DNA of 64,000 bases. Origin: Saprospira grandis DSM 2844. Lineage in GTDB: Bacteria; Bacteroidota; Bacteroidia; Chitinophagales; Saprospiraceae. A program made the position numbers and the translations under genes. The notes beneath the pieces are model-generated. The model was not told where the DNA came from and searched no databases. It worked only from the letters and a program-made list of their open reading frames with translations. Positions within the stretch are counted from its first letter, which is position 1. Each line of letters starts with the position of its first letter. The stretch is taken from contig NZ_JH719942.1 of NCBI RefSeq assembly GCF_000275825.1, forward strand, positions 813,600 through 877,599, written 5' to 3'. Positions 51,933 to 59,284 of this stretch are shown here, in pieces.

Positions 51933-52067
51933 GGGGCTGCCCGCTCGCTTCGCTCGGGTCGGGCCATTACACAGCTCGCAGGTCTGCTCGGCCCTGCAGG
52001 CTTTTTCGCTTTGCTTCAAAAGCCTTGGGTCTGCCGCCTTTGGCGGCCCTGCTCCAGCCCCTCAGCC
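51933..52067 (+). repeat. Modular GC-rich intergenic repeat R17 (type B, forward)
   Basis: Central stem AGGCTTTT/AAAAGCCT, third stem CCGCC/GGCGG, tail CCCCTCAGCC. It starts six bases after the murF-alr stop. Sequence beyond the tail closes back on it through CAGCC/GGCTG (to about 52135). Confidence 0.85.
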
Positions 52068-52084
52068 GATAGCGCCAATAAAAG

Positions 52085-52114
52085 AGCCCCAAATGGCCTT
52101 TGGCCATTTGGGGC
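52085..52114. terminator. Bidirectional terminator between murF-alr and HMG-CoA lyase
   Basis: Perfect 14-bp stem AGCCCCAAATGGCC/GGCCATTTGGGGCT around TTT. The T-tract is weak on both sides. Confidence 0.6.
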
Positions 52115-52136
52115 TTGCGCTAGTCTATTGGCTGGC

Positions 52137-53000
52137 TTAAATTGTTGTTTTTTGAGGAAAGACAGCAAGCGCCATGCTTAAGCTATCTTGCAAAGCCGTC
52201 TCATTGAGGGCGAGCTCTTCCTTTTGGCTATTAAAATAATAGACCAGATTTTCGGTAGGCATATTGCCCGTTAGATCATCTTTGGCCATAGGGCAGCCGC
52301 CATATCCTCTGAGCGCCCCATCAAAGCGGCGGCAATTATTTTGGTAAGCGGCCACTACTTTTTCCTCCCAGTTGTGGGCTTGAGTATGAAAATGGGCGCC
52401 AAACTCTACATCTGGATAAGGGGGAATCAGGTTGGCAAAAAGGTATTCGATAATTTGGGGATTAGCCACTCCAATCGTATCAGAAAGCGAAATAATTTTG
52501 ATCCCCATATCGGCCAGAACATTGACCCAATGCTGCACCAATTCTACATTCCAGGGATCGCCATAAGGGTTCCCAAAGCCCATAGAGACATAGACCACCA
52601 ACTGCTTATTATGCTTGAGGCAAAGCTTTTGGATAGCCTCCACCCGGCCCAAAGAATCAGCGATACTTGCATTCGTATTGCGTTGTTGGAAGGTTTCGGA
52701 GATCGAAAAGGGATAGCCTAGGTAGCGAATTTCTTCAAATTGGCAGGCCTCTTCGGCTCCTCTTTGGTTGGCCACAATAGCCAGCAACTGGCTGCTACTC
52801 TGCTCCAAATGCAGTTGGCCAAGGACCTTGGCGGTATCTCTCATTTGCGGAATCGCCTTAGGCGAGACAAAGCTGCCAAAATCTAGGGTATGAAAGCCCA
52901 CTTTTAGCAATTGATTGAGATAATTTACCTTCTCTTCTGTGGGGATAAAATCATGCAAACCCTGCATGGCATCCCTTGGACATTCAATTAATTTGATCAT
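52137..53000 (-). CDS. mvaB: Hydroxymethylglutaryl-CoA lyase
   Basis: Cleaves HMG-CoA to acetoacetate and acetyl-CoA at the end of leucine breakdown. It is a DRE-TIM barrel aldolase: ECPRDAMQGL at the start (catalytic Arg), DFGSFVSPKAIPQM, the metal-binding His pair in GAHFHTQAHNW, and the catalytic Cys in the glycine-rich loop GGCPMAKDDLTGNMPTE. The length of 287 residues is normal. The CPMAKDD wording differs slightly from the common CPYAxGA form, so a relative acting on another 3-hydroxyacyl-CoA cannot be excluded. Confidence 0.88.
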   Translation of the reverse strand: MIKLIECPRDAMQGLHDFIPTEEKVNYLNQLLKVGFHTLDFGSFVSPKAIPQMRDTAKVLGQLHLEQSSSQLLAIVANQRGAEEACQFEEIRYLGYPFSISETFQQRNTNASIADSLGRVEAIQKLCLKHNKQLVVYVSMGFGNPYGDPWNVELVQHWVNVLADMGIKIISLSDTIGVANPQIIEYLFANLIPPYPDVEFGAHFHTQAHNWEEKVVAAYQNNCRRFDGALRGYGGCPMAKDDLTGNMPTENLVYYFNSQKEELALNETALQDSLSMALAVFPQKTTI

Positions 53001-53090
53001 TAGCTGTTAGTATGTTGTTAGTGAGGTCTAATTTTATACGGATCGGGCGAAAAGGAGCGAGAACAAAATGTAATTCTAATAGTTCTTTAG

Positions 53091-53098
53091 TAAGTTTG
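53091..53098 (+). promoter_or_regulatory. -7 box TAAGTTTG for the 53128 gene
   Basis: Exact TAnnTTTG match 29 bp before the start codon. Confidence 0.4.
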
Positions 53099-53127
53099 CG
53101 GCTTCAACGGAAATAGCATCTACAATT

Positions 53128-53376
53128 ATGAAAAACAAAACAACCCTAACCCTCATTGCCTTTGGGCTTTTCCTCATTGGTTTTGTGGGCCTAATTGTCA
53201 ACCTTATTGGTCTGCCATTTATGCTGACCGACTGGCTCAACCAGCTCTTTGGCACAGCCATTGGCTTTTTACTTAAACTCCTTCTCGTGATGATCGGTTT
53301 AGGTTTGGCGGTCTTTGCCAATAGTCCAGAAAAGGAACCCTATGATGAATACTTTGATGGGGACAAATTTGATTAG
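53128..53376 (+). CDS. Small two-helix membrane protein
   Basis: This 82-residue protein has two hydrophobic helices (about 7-33 and 46-65) and an acidic C-terminal tail (EKEPYDEYFDGDKFD). No family was recognised. A -7 box lies 29 bp upstream. Its TAG stop interlocks with the TAA stop of the convergent dcd gene (4-bp overlap), which argues that the frame is real and fixed. Confidence 0.6.
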   Translation: MKNKTTLTLIAFGLFLIGFVGLIVNLIGLPFMLTDWLNQLFGTAIGFLLKLLLVMIGLGLAVFANSPEKEPYDEYFDGDKFD

Positions 53377-53909
53377 AACTTATTTTTCCACATCATAGAT
53401 TCTACAGGATAAGGGGTTTTCTCTACATACTTGGCATTTTGTTTTTTATTGTAGCGATTTTCTACCTCGCCATCTAAGGCGAAGTAAATGAGTTGGCCAA
53501 TAGGCATACCTGCATATACGCGGACGGGCAAGCTACAAGAAATCTCTAAGGTCCAATAATTACAGAAGCCCACATCTCCTTTGCCTGCTGTGGCATGAAT
53601 ATCAATGCCTAGGCGGCCCACACTAGATTTCCCCTCTAAAAAAGGAACTTGTTGATGGGTTTCGGTGTACTCTTGAGTCACGCCTAAATAAAGTTGACCA
53701 GGTTGTAGAACATAGCCTTCTTCGGGGATATCGAAACGGCGAACCGAGTTATGTTTTCGAGCATCTAGGACCTCGGCCTCATAGACGGCCAAGCTGGCTC
53801 CTAGGTGAACATCATAGGAATTGCTGCCTAGGCAAGCTCTATCAAAAGGCTCAATAACAATTTCGCCTTGCGCTATACGCCTTAAAATGGCTTTATCAGA
53901 TAGGATCAT
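53373..53909 (-). CDS. dcd: dCTP deaminase
   Basis: Deaminates dCTP to dUTP for thymidylate synthesis. The 178-residue trimeric dUTPase-fold protein shows RACLGSNSYDVHLG, the signature FLEGKSSVGRLGIDIHATAG with the conserved Arg and Ser, and CNYWTLEIS carrying the catalytic Glu. It lacks the extra motif of the bifunctional dCTP deaminase/dUTPase as far as I can tell. It converges on the small membrane gene with interlocking stop codons. Confidence 0.92.
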   Translation of the reverse strand: MILSDKAILRRIAQGEIVIEPFDRACLGSNSYDVHLGASLAVYEAEVLDARKHNSVRRFDIPEEGYVLQPGQLYLGVTQEYTETHQQVPFLEGKSSVGRLGIDIHATAGKGDVGFCNYWTLEISCSLPVRVYAGMPIGQLIYFALDGEVENRYNKKQNAKYVEKTPYPVESMMWKNKF

Positions 53910-54106
53910 CTTGTTCTTCTTGAAGACTGTTCTACGAGCTAGACCAATCTTTATTTTGAATAATAATAATTTTGGGCGAATTAAAAAAGAAAAACAGACT
54001 TAGCTACTATTTATCAGGATAAGATTTTATTAAACTTTTGTCTTTTTTTCTTGGCCAGCCCACTTTTTTTTCGCTCTTTTCGTTATGGAAATTAACGGCT
54101 AGCCCT

Positions 54107-54114
54107 TACATTTG
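54107..54114 (+). promoter_or_regulatory. -7 box TACATTTG for the DUF2795 gene
   Basis: Exact TAnnTTTG match 84 bp upstream of the start. Confidence 0.45.
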
Positions 54115-54198
54115 CAGGCCTTTGAGGGGCCCGAATAAATAGAGGGTAATCCTTTAAAAGACAACATAAAAGCAAACCATCGAAAATTCTATTTCTCT

Positions 54199-54420
54199 AT
54201 GTATTGGACGTTAGAACTCGCCTCTTATTTGCAGGATGCTCCTTGGCCTGCCACTCGCGACGAACTTATTGATTATGCTATCCGCTCTGGTGCGCCTATC
54301 GAGGTGATTGAAAACCTTCAGGCCCTAGAAGACGAGGGAGAGCATTACGAAGGCATTGAAGACATCTGGGATGATTATCCCACCAAAAGTGATTTCTTCT
54401 TTCCTGAAGACGAATATTAA
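54199..54420 (+). CDS. DUF2795 family protein
   Basis: This 73-residue acidic protein matches the DUF2795 pattern throughout: WPATRDELIDYAIRSGAPIE, VIENLQALEDEGEHYEGIED and IWDDYPTKSDFFFPEDEY. It is small, soluble and highly conserved among Bacteroidota. The function is unknown. It is monocistronic, with a -7 box upstream and a terminator immediately after the stop. Confidence 0.88.
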   Translation: MYWTLELASYLQDAPWPATRDELIDYAIRSGAPIEVIENLQALEDEGEHYEGIEDIWDDYPTKSDFFFPEDEY

Positions 54421-54424
54421 ATGC

Positions 54425-54463
54425 GAAAAGCGTTCTGGTAGAGCCCAGAGCGCTTTTTTTTTG
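54425..54463 (+). terminator. Intrinsic terminator of the DUF2795 gene
   Basis: AAAAGCGTTCTGG pairs with CCAGAGCGCTTTT (one mismatch) followed by T-rich sequence. Confidence 0.85.
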
Positions 54464-54500
54464 GTTCTATTTTGCGGTTTTGCAGGCCCAAAGGGCCGCA

Positions 54501-54632
54501 GGCTGAGGGATGGATAAGGGGGCGGCGAAGCCGCAGACCAAAGGCTTTTGAGCGAAGCGAAAAAGCCTGCAGGGCCGAGCAGACCTGCGAGCCCTGACAC
54601 AGCCCGACCCGCCCGCAGGGCGGGGCAGCCCC
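54501..54632 (-). repeat. Modular GC-rich intergenic repeat R18 (type B, reverse)
   Basis: Central stem AGGCTTTT/AAAAGCCT, head stem CCGCCC/GGGCGG. On the minus strand the tail CCCTCAGCC continues straight into TGCGGCCCTTTGGGCC. That makes it an empty site for palindrome P2, where the same flanks are split. Confidence 0.85.
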
Positions 54633-54641
54633 AAAAACAGC

Positions 54642-56057
54642 TTATCGAAAAATAGATTTTCGTTCAAAATCGAGTTTGAAGAGGATGGCTAGCAGGATGC
54701 CAAAAGACATTAGGGAAGAGCCTCCATAGCTAATAAAGGGGAGTGGAATGCCGATCACGGGGACTAGGCCGACCGTCATGCCGATATTGACAAAGAGGTG
54801 CATAAAGAGAATAAAGGCCACTCCATAGGCGTAATATTTGGCAAAATCGGATCGTTGGCGTTCGGCTAAGTAGAGAATGCGGAGCAAAAGGGCTGTAAAC
54901 AGGCTAATGAGGAGAAAACTGCCCATAAAGCCCCATTCTTCGCCCATGGTACAAAAAATAAAGTCGGTAGATTGTTCGGGCACATAGTCTAGTTTTGTGC
55001 GTTCGCCTTCTAAGAAACCTTTGCCCCAGAGCCCGCCAGAACCAATGGCAAATTTAGATTGCTCTACATTGTAGAGTGCGCCAAGGGGGTCGCATTTTTC
55101 GGGCCGAAGCCAGACCAAAATGCGTTCTTGTTGGTGGGGGCGAAGGAGTTTATAAATGGCATAATTGACGGTAGCGCTATAGCCGATGCTGAGAGCAAGG
55201 ATTCCTAAATTGAAGCCAAGGGCTTGCCATTGGTTTCGTTTCTTGAGCCCTGCTAGGGCCGATAAGCTGAGCAGGCTTGTTGAAAACAAGAAGAGTAGGG
55301 GCCAAAAATAGGCAGCTTGATAGATAAAATAGAGTAGTACGCCTAGGGCAACAGCTGCTAGCAGCCAGCGTTCATTTTTTTGCCAAAGGCGAAGGGCCAC
55401 CAAATTGGCTAAAAAAATGAGGGTTAAAATCAGCCCGCTCACATCATCGACCATCAGGGAGGCGATGCCCAAACTGGCCATACTTAGGCCTAAGATATAG
55501 ATGAAAGGTGGAAAACCTGCACGAAAAATGACAAGAAAAAAGGCGACGTAAACCAAACAAGAACCTGCATCGGGTTGTAGGGCAATAAGAACCACTGGGC
55601 TCAGGATAAGGCCTACGGCTTGCATTTGGTACTTAAATTCCTGCATCCTAAACTGTGGCCGAGTGAGTAGGGCGGCTAGGGCCAAGTTAGTGGCTGTTTT
55701 AGAAAACTCTGAGGGTTGCAGCCTAAAGCTGCCAATGCCAAACCAAGAACTAGCCCCATTGACTGGTTTGGTAAAGAGGACCGCAAAGAGTAGAAATAAA
55801 ACGCCAGCAAACGCTAGGGGGCTCATAGTATGAATAAACTTAGAGTCGATAATTTGGACCCCCACAGCCAACACGATAGCTGCTATAATCCAGATGAGCT
55901 GCTTGCCGTAGTTCTTGTCTAGGTCTAGTAAATCTGTATAGCTTTCGGCATGATACTCCGAGGCAAAAATCATTAGCCAGCCGATGGCCATCAGGGCTAG
56001 GGTGAGGCCAATGCCCAGCCAATCATAATTGCTAAATTCTTTTCTGAGGTCGTTCAT
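54642..56057 (-). CDS. rodA: Rod-shape-determining protein RodA
   Basis: SEDS-family peptidoglycan glycosyltransferase of the elongation machinery. From ATG 56057 (MNDLRKEFSNYDW) it has 471 residues and about ten membrane helices. SEDS signatures are VNGASSWFGIGSFRLQPSEFSK, LIALQPDAGSCLVY, the periplasmic YNVEQSKFAIGSGGLWGKGF, TDFIFCTMGEEWGFMGS and the closing PVIGIPLPFISYGGSSLMSF. It is longer than typical RodA because of an inserted loop with extra helices (about 215-300), as in other Bacteroidota. The partner transpeptidase (PBP2) is not within this window. Confidence 0.94.
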   Translation of the reverse strand: MNDLRKEFSNYDWLGIGLTLALMAIGWLMIFASEYHAESYTDLLDLDKNYGKQLIWIIAAIVLAVGVQIIDSKFIHTMSPLAFAGVLFLLFAVLFTKPVNGASSWFGIGSFRLQPSEFSKTATNLALAALLTRPQFRMQEFKYQMQAVGLILSPVVLIALQPDAGSCLVYVAFFLVIFRAGFPPFIYILGLSMASLGIASLMVDDVSGLILTLIFLANLVALRLWQKNERWLLAAVALGVLLYFIYQAAYFWPLLFLFSTSLLSLSALAGLKKRNQWQALGFNLGILALSIGYSATVNYAIYKLLRPHQQERILVWLRPEKCDPLGALYNVEQSKFAIGSGGLWGKGFLEGERTKLDYVPEQSTDFIFCTMGEEWGFMGSFLLISLFTALLLRILYLAERQRSDFAKYYAYGVAFILFMHLFVNIGMTVGLVPVIGIPLPFISYGGSSLMSFGILLAILFKLDFERKSIFR

Positions 56058-56112
56058 GAATAATAAAATTAGGCTCAAAGATAAGAAAGGGGGGGCGGCC
56101 CTTGGTCCAAAA

Positions 56113-56158
56113 GCGAAAAAAAAGCGGAAAAACCCAGAGGTTTTTCCGCTTTTTTGCG
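56113..56158 (-). terminator. Terminator of the 56174 gene (bidirectional shape)
   Basis: AAGCGGAAAAACC pairs with GGTTTTTCCGCTT around CAGA. An A-run on the left and T-run on the right could serve either strand. Confidence 0.85.
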
Positions 56159-56173
56159 CTACCTAAAAAGGCC

Positions 56174-57571
56174 TTAGCTATTTAGGGCCTGCCAGCTTTC
56201 GTCGCCGGCCTTAATCACTCCTGTTTGAGGGAGTTCATTGGCGGCTTGGAATTCGCTGACTGTGGCGGCTAGTTCGCTGCTATATTCTCCATCTGCTGCG
56301 CAGCTGTAGCCATTTTGGGCCAAAAGGACCTGAATGGTATAGACATCAGAGGTTTCGTTTTTGCCTCCTTTGCCCACGCTACCATCTAGGCGGCTCTTGA
56401 GGTCCATATTGAGCTGTTGAGCAGAGGCTTGGTCATATTCCATCCCAATCAAATCGACCTGATTAGAGCTGCTATTGCCTACTTTTCCGTTGGCCAAGAA
56501 GCGGCGCATATCTTCTTTGAGGTTAGAGGGGTTGATATAGCCTTCATGTCGCCCTACTTCATTGCCATCGCGGAGATAGACCATAGTGGGCACTTTGTCC
56601 ACCTTAAAGCGCTCATGCAATTTGGTGCGGCCATCAATCAATACATTTTCATATTTGATGCTGGTTGTTTTATTGGCCTCTGCGGCTAGTTCGAGCACGG
56701 CATCTTTTACGGAGCTGCCCACTTTTTTACAAGCGCCAGACCAGACGGTTTCGAAGTAGACCAGCACAAACTCGCCCAGCTCGAAGAGTTCTCTTTCCGA
56801 GATAGTTTTTTGGTCCTCCATAGAAATCACCTTGCTACTATCCGAGAACTTAGCGCCCTCGAGCATCGTATTGATTTTTTGTTGGAGGCTAGCTAGGCTA
56901 ATTTCGCCTTCATGTCGAGCAAACTCCTTATTGTCCACCATAAAGAGGAGGCTAGGAAAGTGCTCGATATTATGTTTTTTGCGCAAGCCTTCTTGGCCAT
57001 CATCTACATGTTTTTCTAGGCTAAACTGCCCGGCATGTTCGGCTGCCAAGTCATCTAGATGTTTAGAGAGCTTGCGACTGTCGCCAGTTTGAGTACCAAA
57101 GAAAGCAATTTTGTAATTGCCTTCAGCTTTTTGGGCCGAGCCGAGCAATTGTTTGGCTCTATCGCTTAGGCCGGCCACGGTGGCCTTGATATTTTGCGGC
57201 ACTTCGGCAAGGTCGGCAAATTGGCCATACCAGTTGCTGGCCAACTTTTGGGCTTCTCCGGCCAATTTTTGAACGCTTTCATCTACTTTTTTGCCAGCGG
57301 CTAACAAGTCTTCTGCTGCGGCAAAGCAATTGGCAAAGAAGGGTTCTTGTTCAAATTGGGCCTTGAGTTTATCGAATTCTGCTTGCCAGTTGCCGCTACT
57401 GCCTTTGGCCTTGGCCAAAATCTGATTACATTTTTCTAGGGTGGCCTTCATTTCTTGGGCCTGAGCGGCTAGGGCTGCATCTTGGCCAAAGTCGCCGGCT
57501 TCATAGTGCTTGAGCCACTTTTGGGTCGCGGCCTGAAGGTCCTTAACTTTATTTATAGTTGCTTGATCCAT
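56174..57571 (-). CDS. Two thioredoxin-like domains fused to a peptidoglycan-binding domain, no signal peptide
   Basis: This 465-residue protein is helical from residue 1 to about 150. It is followed by two thioredoxin-fold segments: about 155-245 (YKIAFFGTQTGDSRKL, cis-Pro in FPSLLFMVDN) and 262-360 (EFVLVYFETVWSGACKK, cis-Pro in VPTMVYLRDG). The first has no redox cysteines; the second keeps only one (SGAC for CxxC). Residues about 405-465 match a peptidoglycan-binding-type module (TIQVLLAQNGYSCAADGEY, VSEFQAANELPQTGVI). There is no signal peptide, so access to peptidoglycan would need unusual export or injection. It lies 9 bp after the 57581 gene and is cotranscribed with it. Confidence 0.65.
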   Translation of the reverse strand: MDQATINKVKDLQAATQKWLKHYEAGDFGQDAALAAQAQEMKATLEKCNQILAKAKGSSGNWQAEFDKLKAQFEQEPFFANCFAAAEDLLAAGKKVDESVQKLAGEAQKLASNWYGQFADLAEVPQNIKATVAGLSDRAKQLLGSAQKAEGNYKIAFFGTQTGDSRKLSKHLDDLAAEHAGQFSLEKHVDDGQEGLRKKHNIEHFPSLLFMVDNKEFARHEGEISLASLQQKINTMLEGAKFSDSSKVISMEDQKTISERELFELGEFVLVYFETVWSGACKKVGSSVKDAVLELAAEANKTTSIKYENVLIDGRTKLHERFKVDKVPTMVYLRDGNEVGRHEGYINPSNLKEDMRRFLANGKVGNSSSNQVDLIGMEYDQASAQQLNMDLKSRLDGSVGKGGKNETSDVYTIQVLLAQNGYSCAADGEYSSELAATVSEFQAANELPQTGVIKAGDESWQALNS

Positions 57572-57580
57572 TGCTGTGGT

Positions 57581-58495
57581 TTATACAAGTTGCTGCAATT
57601 GGCTCTCTTGGATGAGCTGATTGATTTCTTCAAAAAGGGCGGCATTGCTAGCAATAGCCTCCCCTTTATTTTCGGGAGCGGCTACAGTTTCTTCAGCTGC
57701 GGCAGTGGCCGTTTCCTCTTCTTCTAGCTCGCCAAATTCGGCGGCTAGTTCGGCATTGAGTTCTGCTTCAAGGGCTTTGGCGGCGGCAATTTCCTCTTCT
57801 AGTTTCTTAAAGAGCTTACGGGTTTTAATAAAGGCTGCACCAAATTCTTGGCGGAGTCCGGCATCTGCGTCTTTGAGCAAGAGCGCAAATTGGCGAATGG
57901 CGGTTTTTAGCTCTTCGGCCTGGCTGATGTCTTCTGGCTGAAGTCCATCCGCTAGGTTGATGCCTTTATTGAGCTCTGAAATCTCGACCAATAGCCCTTG
58001 AATTTGTTCTTTGGGGCTAGCGGGCGCCTCTTCTGCGGGGGCTTCGCTAGCATCGGCTACATCTACGGTGGCTTCAGCTGTAGCCATGGCTACTTCTACG
58101 CCTGTACCTTTTAGGGCTGTTTTGCTCAGTTGCTTAAGCAATAGGGCTTTTTTTGCATTCCCCTTCAATGGTTCAAGTTGAAGCACGGGATTGTCATATT
58201 CATCTAAGCTAATGTAGCATTGCCCTAGGCTAATTTCTTTTTTATTGGCTTTGAGCAGCTCTTTAGAGAGTTTGGTCCAGCTAGCGGTTTGGTCGCCAGG
58301 AATAATAAGGCCCATTTTTTTGCCAGGCATATCGGCAAACTCATAGTTGGTGAGGGCCAAATATTTGGTGGGCAGATCGGCACTGTTGTGCTCCGATTGC
58401 ATGCTGTTGAGCAAGGTCTTAATGACCTTTTTGTACTCCTTGTATCCCAGGCTTTTTTCCTGAACCTGTTCGGGCGTAAGCTTCTTAATTTTCAT
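57581..58495 (-). CDS. Unknown protein with acidic alanine/glutamate coiled coil
   Basis: I do not recognise this 304-residue protein. The first 125 residues look globular (KLTPEQVQEKSLGYKEYKK, KMGLIIPGDQTASWTKLSKE, LGQCYISLDEYDNPVLQL). A Glu/Ala-rich low-complexity linker follows (about 135-160), then a helical coiled coil (about 160-260), and the chain ends NQLIQESQLQQLV. There is no signal peptide or membrane helix. It is the first gene of a two-gene unit with the thioredoxin/peptidoglycan-binding fusion, so the two are probably partners. Confidence 0.6.
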   Translation of the reverse strand: MKIKKLTPEQVQEKSLGYKEYKKVIKTLLNSMQSEHNSADLPTKYLALTNYEFADMPGKKMGLIIPGDQTASWTKLSKELLKANKKEISLGQCYISLDEYDNPVLQLEPLKGNAKKALLLKQLSKTALKGTGVEVAMATAEATVDVADASEAPAEEAPASPKEQIQGLLVEISELNKGINLADGLQPEDISQAEELKTAIRQFALLLKDADAGLRQEFGAAFIKTRKLFKKLEEEIAAAKALEAELNAELAAEFGELEEEETATAAAEETVAAPENKGEAIASNAALFEEINQLIQESQLQQLV

Positions 58496-58658
58496 AATCT
58501 GGTTCGCTTAATTTTTTTGGCAAATGTATTTGGAATCCGAAAATACAAAATTTATTAGGCTTCAGCCAAGCAAAAAGGGAAAAGCCATTTTTTTTTTCGC
58601 TTTTCTAAAAAACTATTGTTTATCTGTCTTTTATAGCTTATTTTATTGCCTTTTTTTT

Positions 58659-58822
58659 GGGGCTGCCCACTCGCTTCGCTCGGGTCGGGCTGTGTACTCC
58701 CGTTGGTCGTCGAACTGGCGCCCCTATAGGGGCTGGTTGTCACAGCTCGCAGCTCTGCTCGGCCCTGCGGCGCAAAGCGCCTGGGTCTGGCCCTTTGGGC
58801 CACTGCTTTCCATCCCTCAGCC
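58659..58822 (+). repeat. Modular GC-rich intergenic repeat R19 (type B, forward)
   Basis: Central stem GGCGC/GCGCC, third stem GGCCC/GGGCC, a TCGTCGAACTGGCGCCCC module inserted between head and core, and the tail CCATCCCTCAGCC. Palindrome P2 follows the tail directly. Confidence 0.85.
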
Positions 58823-58981
58823 AGATTTAATCGCGCTGCTTTGGCCATAGTTTGCTATGAATTTTTGGCTAGGCCAGCTATTTTTTAAGGGCATAGCCTT
58901 CGCTATGGCCGAGAAAAATAGGGCCGACTAGCGGGAAATTGCTGCAAACTATAAAAGTGAGTGCGTTTAAATCTGGCTATT
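58819..58981. repeat. 159-bp long palindrome, copy P2
   Basis: Perfect 12-bp terminal inverted repeats AGCCAGATTTAA/TTAAATCTGGCT. Inner stems are TAGTTTGC/GCAAACTA and CATAGC/GCTATG. Nearly the whole element folds as one imperfect hairpin. It is followed by GCC and then TGCGGCCCTTTGGGCC, the sequence that directly follows the tail in R18. Confidence 0.88.
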
Positions 58982-59127
58982 GCCTGCGGCCCTTTGGGCC
59001 TGCAAGACGCAGAAAAGCGGTATTCGTCGCTGCGCTCCTCATGCTTTTATATGTCCCCGCCCACCCACCCCTTTTCGGGATTCCTTAAAGGAATCCCTCG
59101 GGGTAGTTGGGCCATTTTGGTCCAAAC

Positions 59128-59235
59128 AGGCGGCTTTGCCGCCTGCTGGCCGCAGGCCAGAACGGCCACAACAAGGACTTTAGTTCGTCTTCGACGACCA
59201 AAGGGAGTAACCGCCTGCCGCAGGCGGGAGGCCCC
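59128..59235 (-). repeat. Partial repeat R20 (TCGTCGAA-type module plus type A head, reverse)
   Basis: It holds ACAACAAGGACTTTAGTTCG, then CGACGACCAAAGGGAGTAA and the head CCGCCTGCCGCAGGCGGG, but no core linker or tail. The stem GCGGCTTTGCCGC-like arm lies at the left. Confidence 0.7.
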
Positions 59236-59270
59236 CAAAAAAAACGCCTCACAAAAAAATGCGAGGCGTT
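59236..59270 (-). terminator. Terminator of the sulP gene
   Basis: AACGCCTC pairs with GAGGCGTT across an A-rich loop; an eight-base A-run on the left gives the U-tract. Confidence 0.85.
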
Positions 59271-59284
59271 AAAGGAAAGGGATT

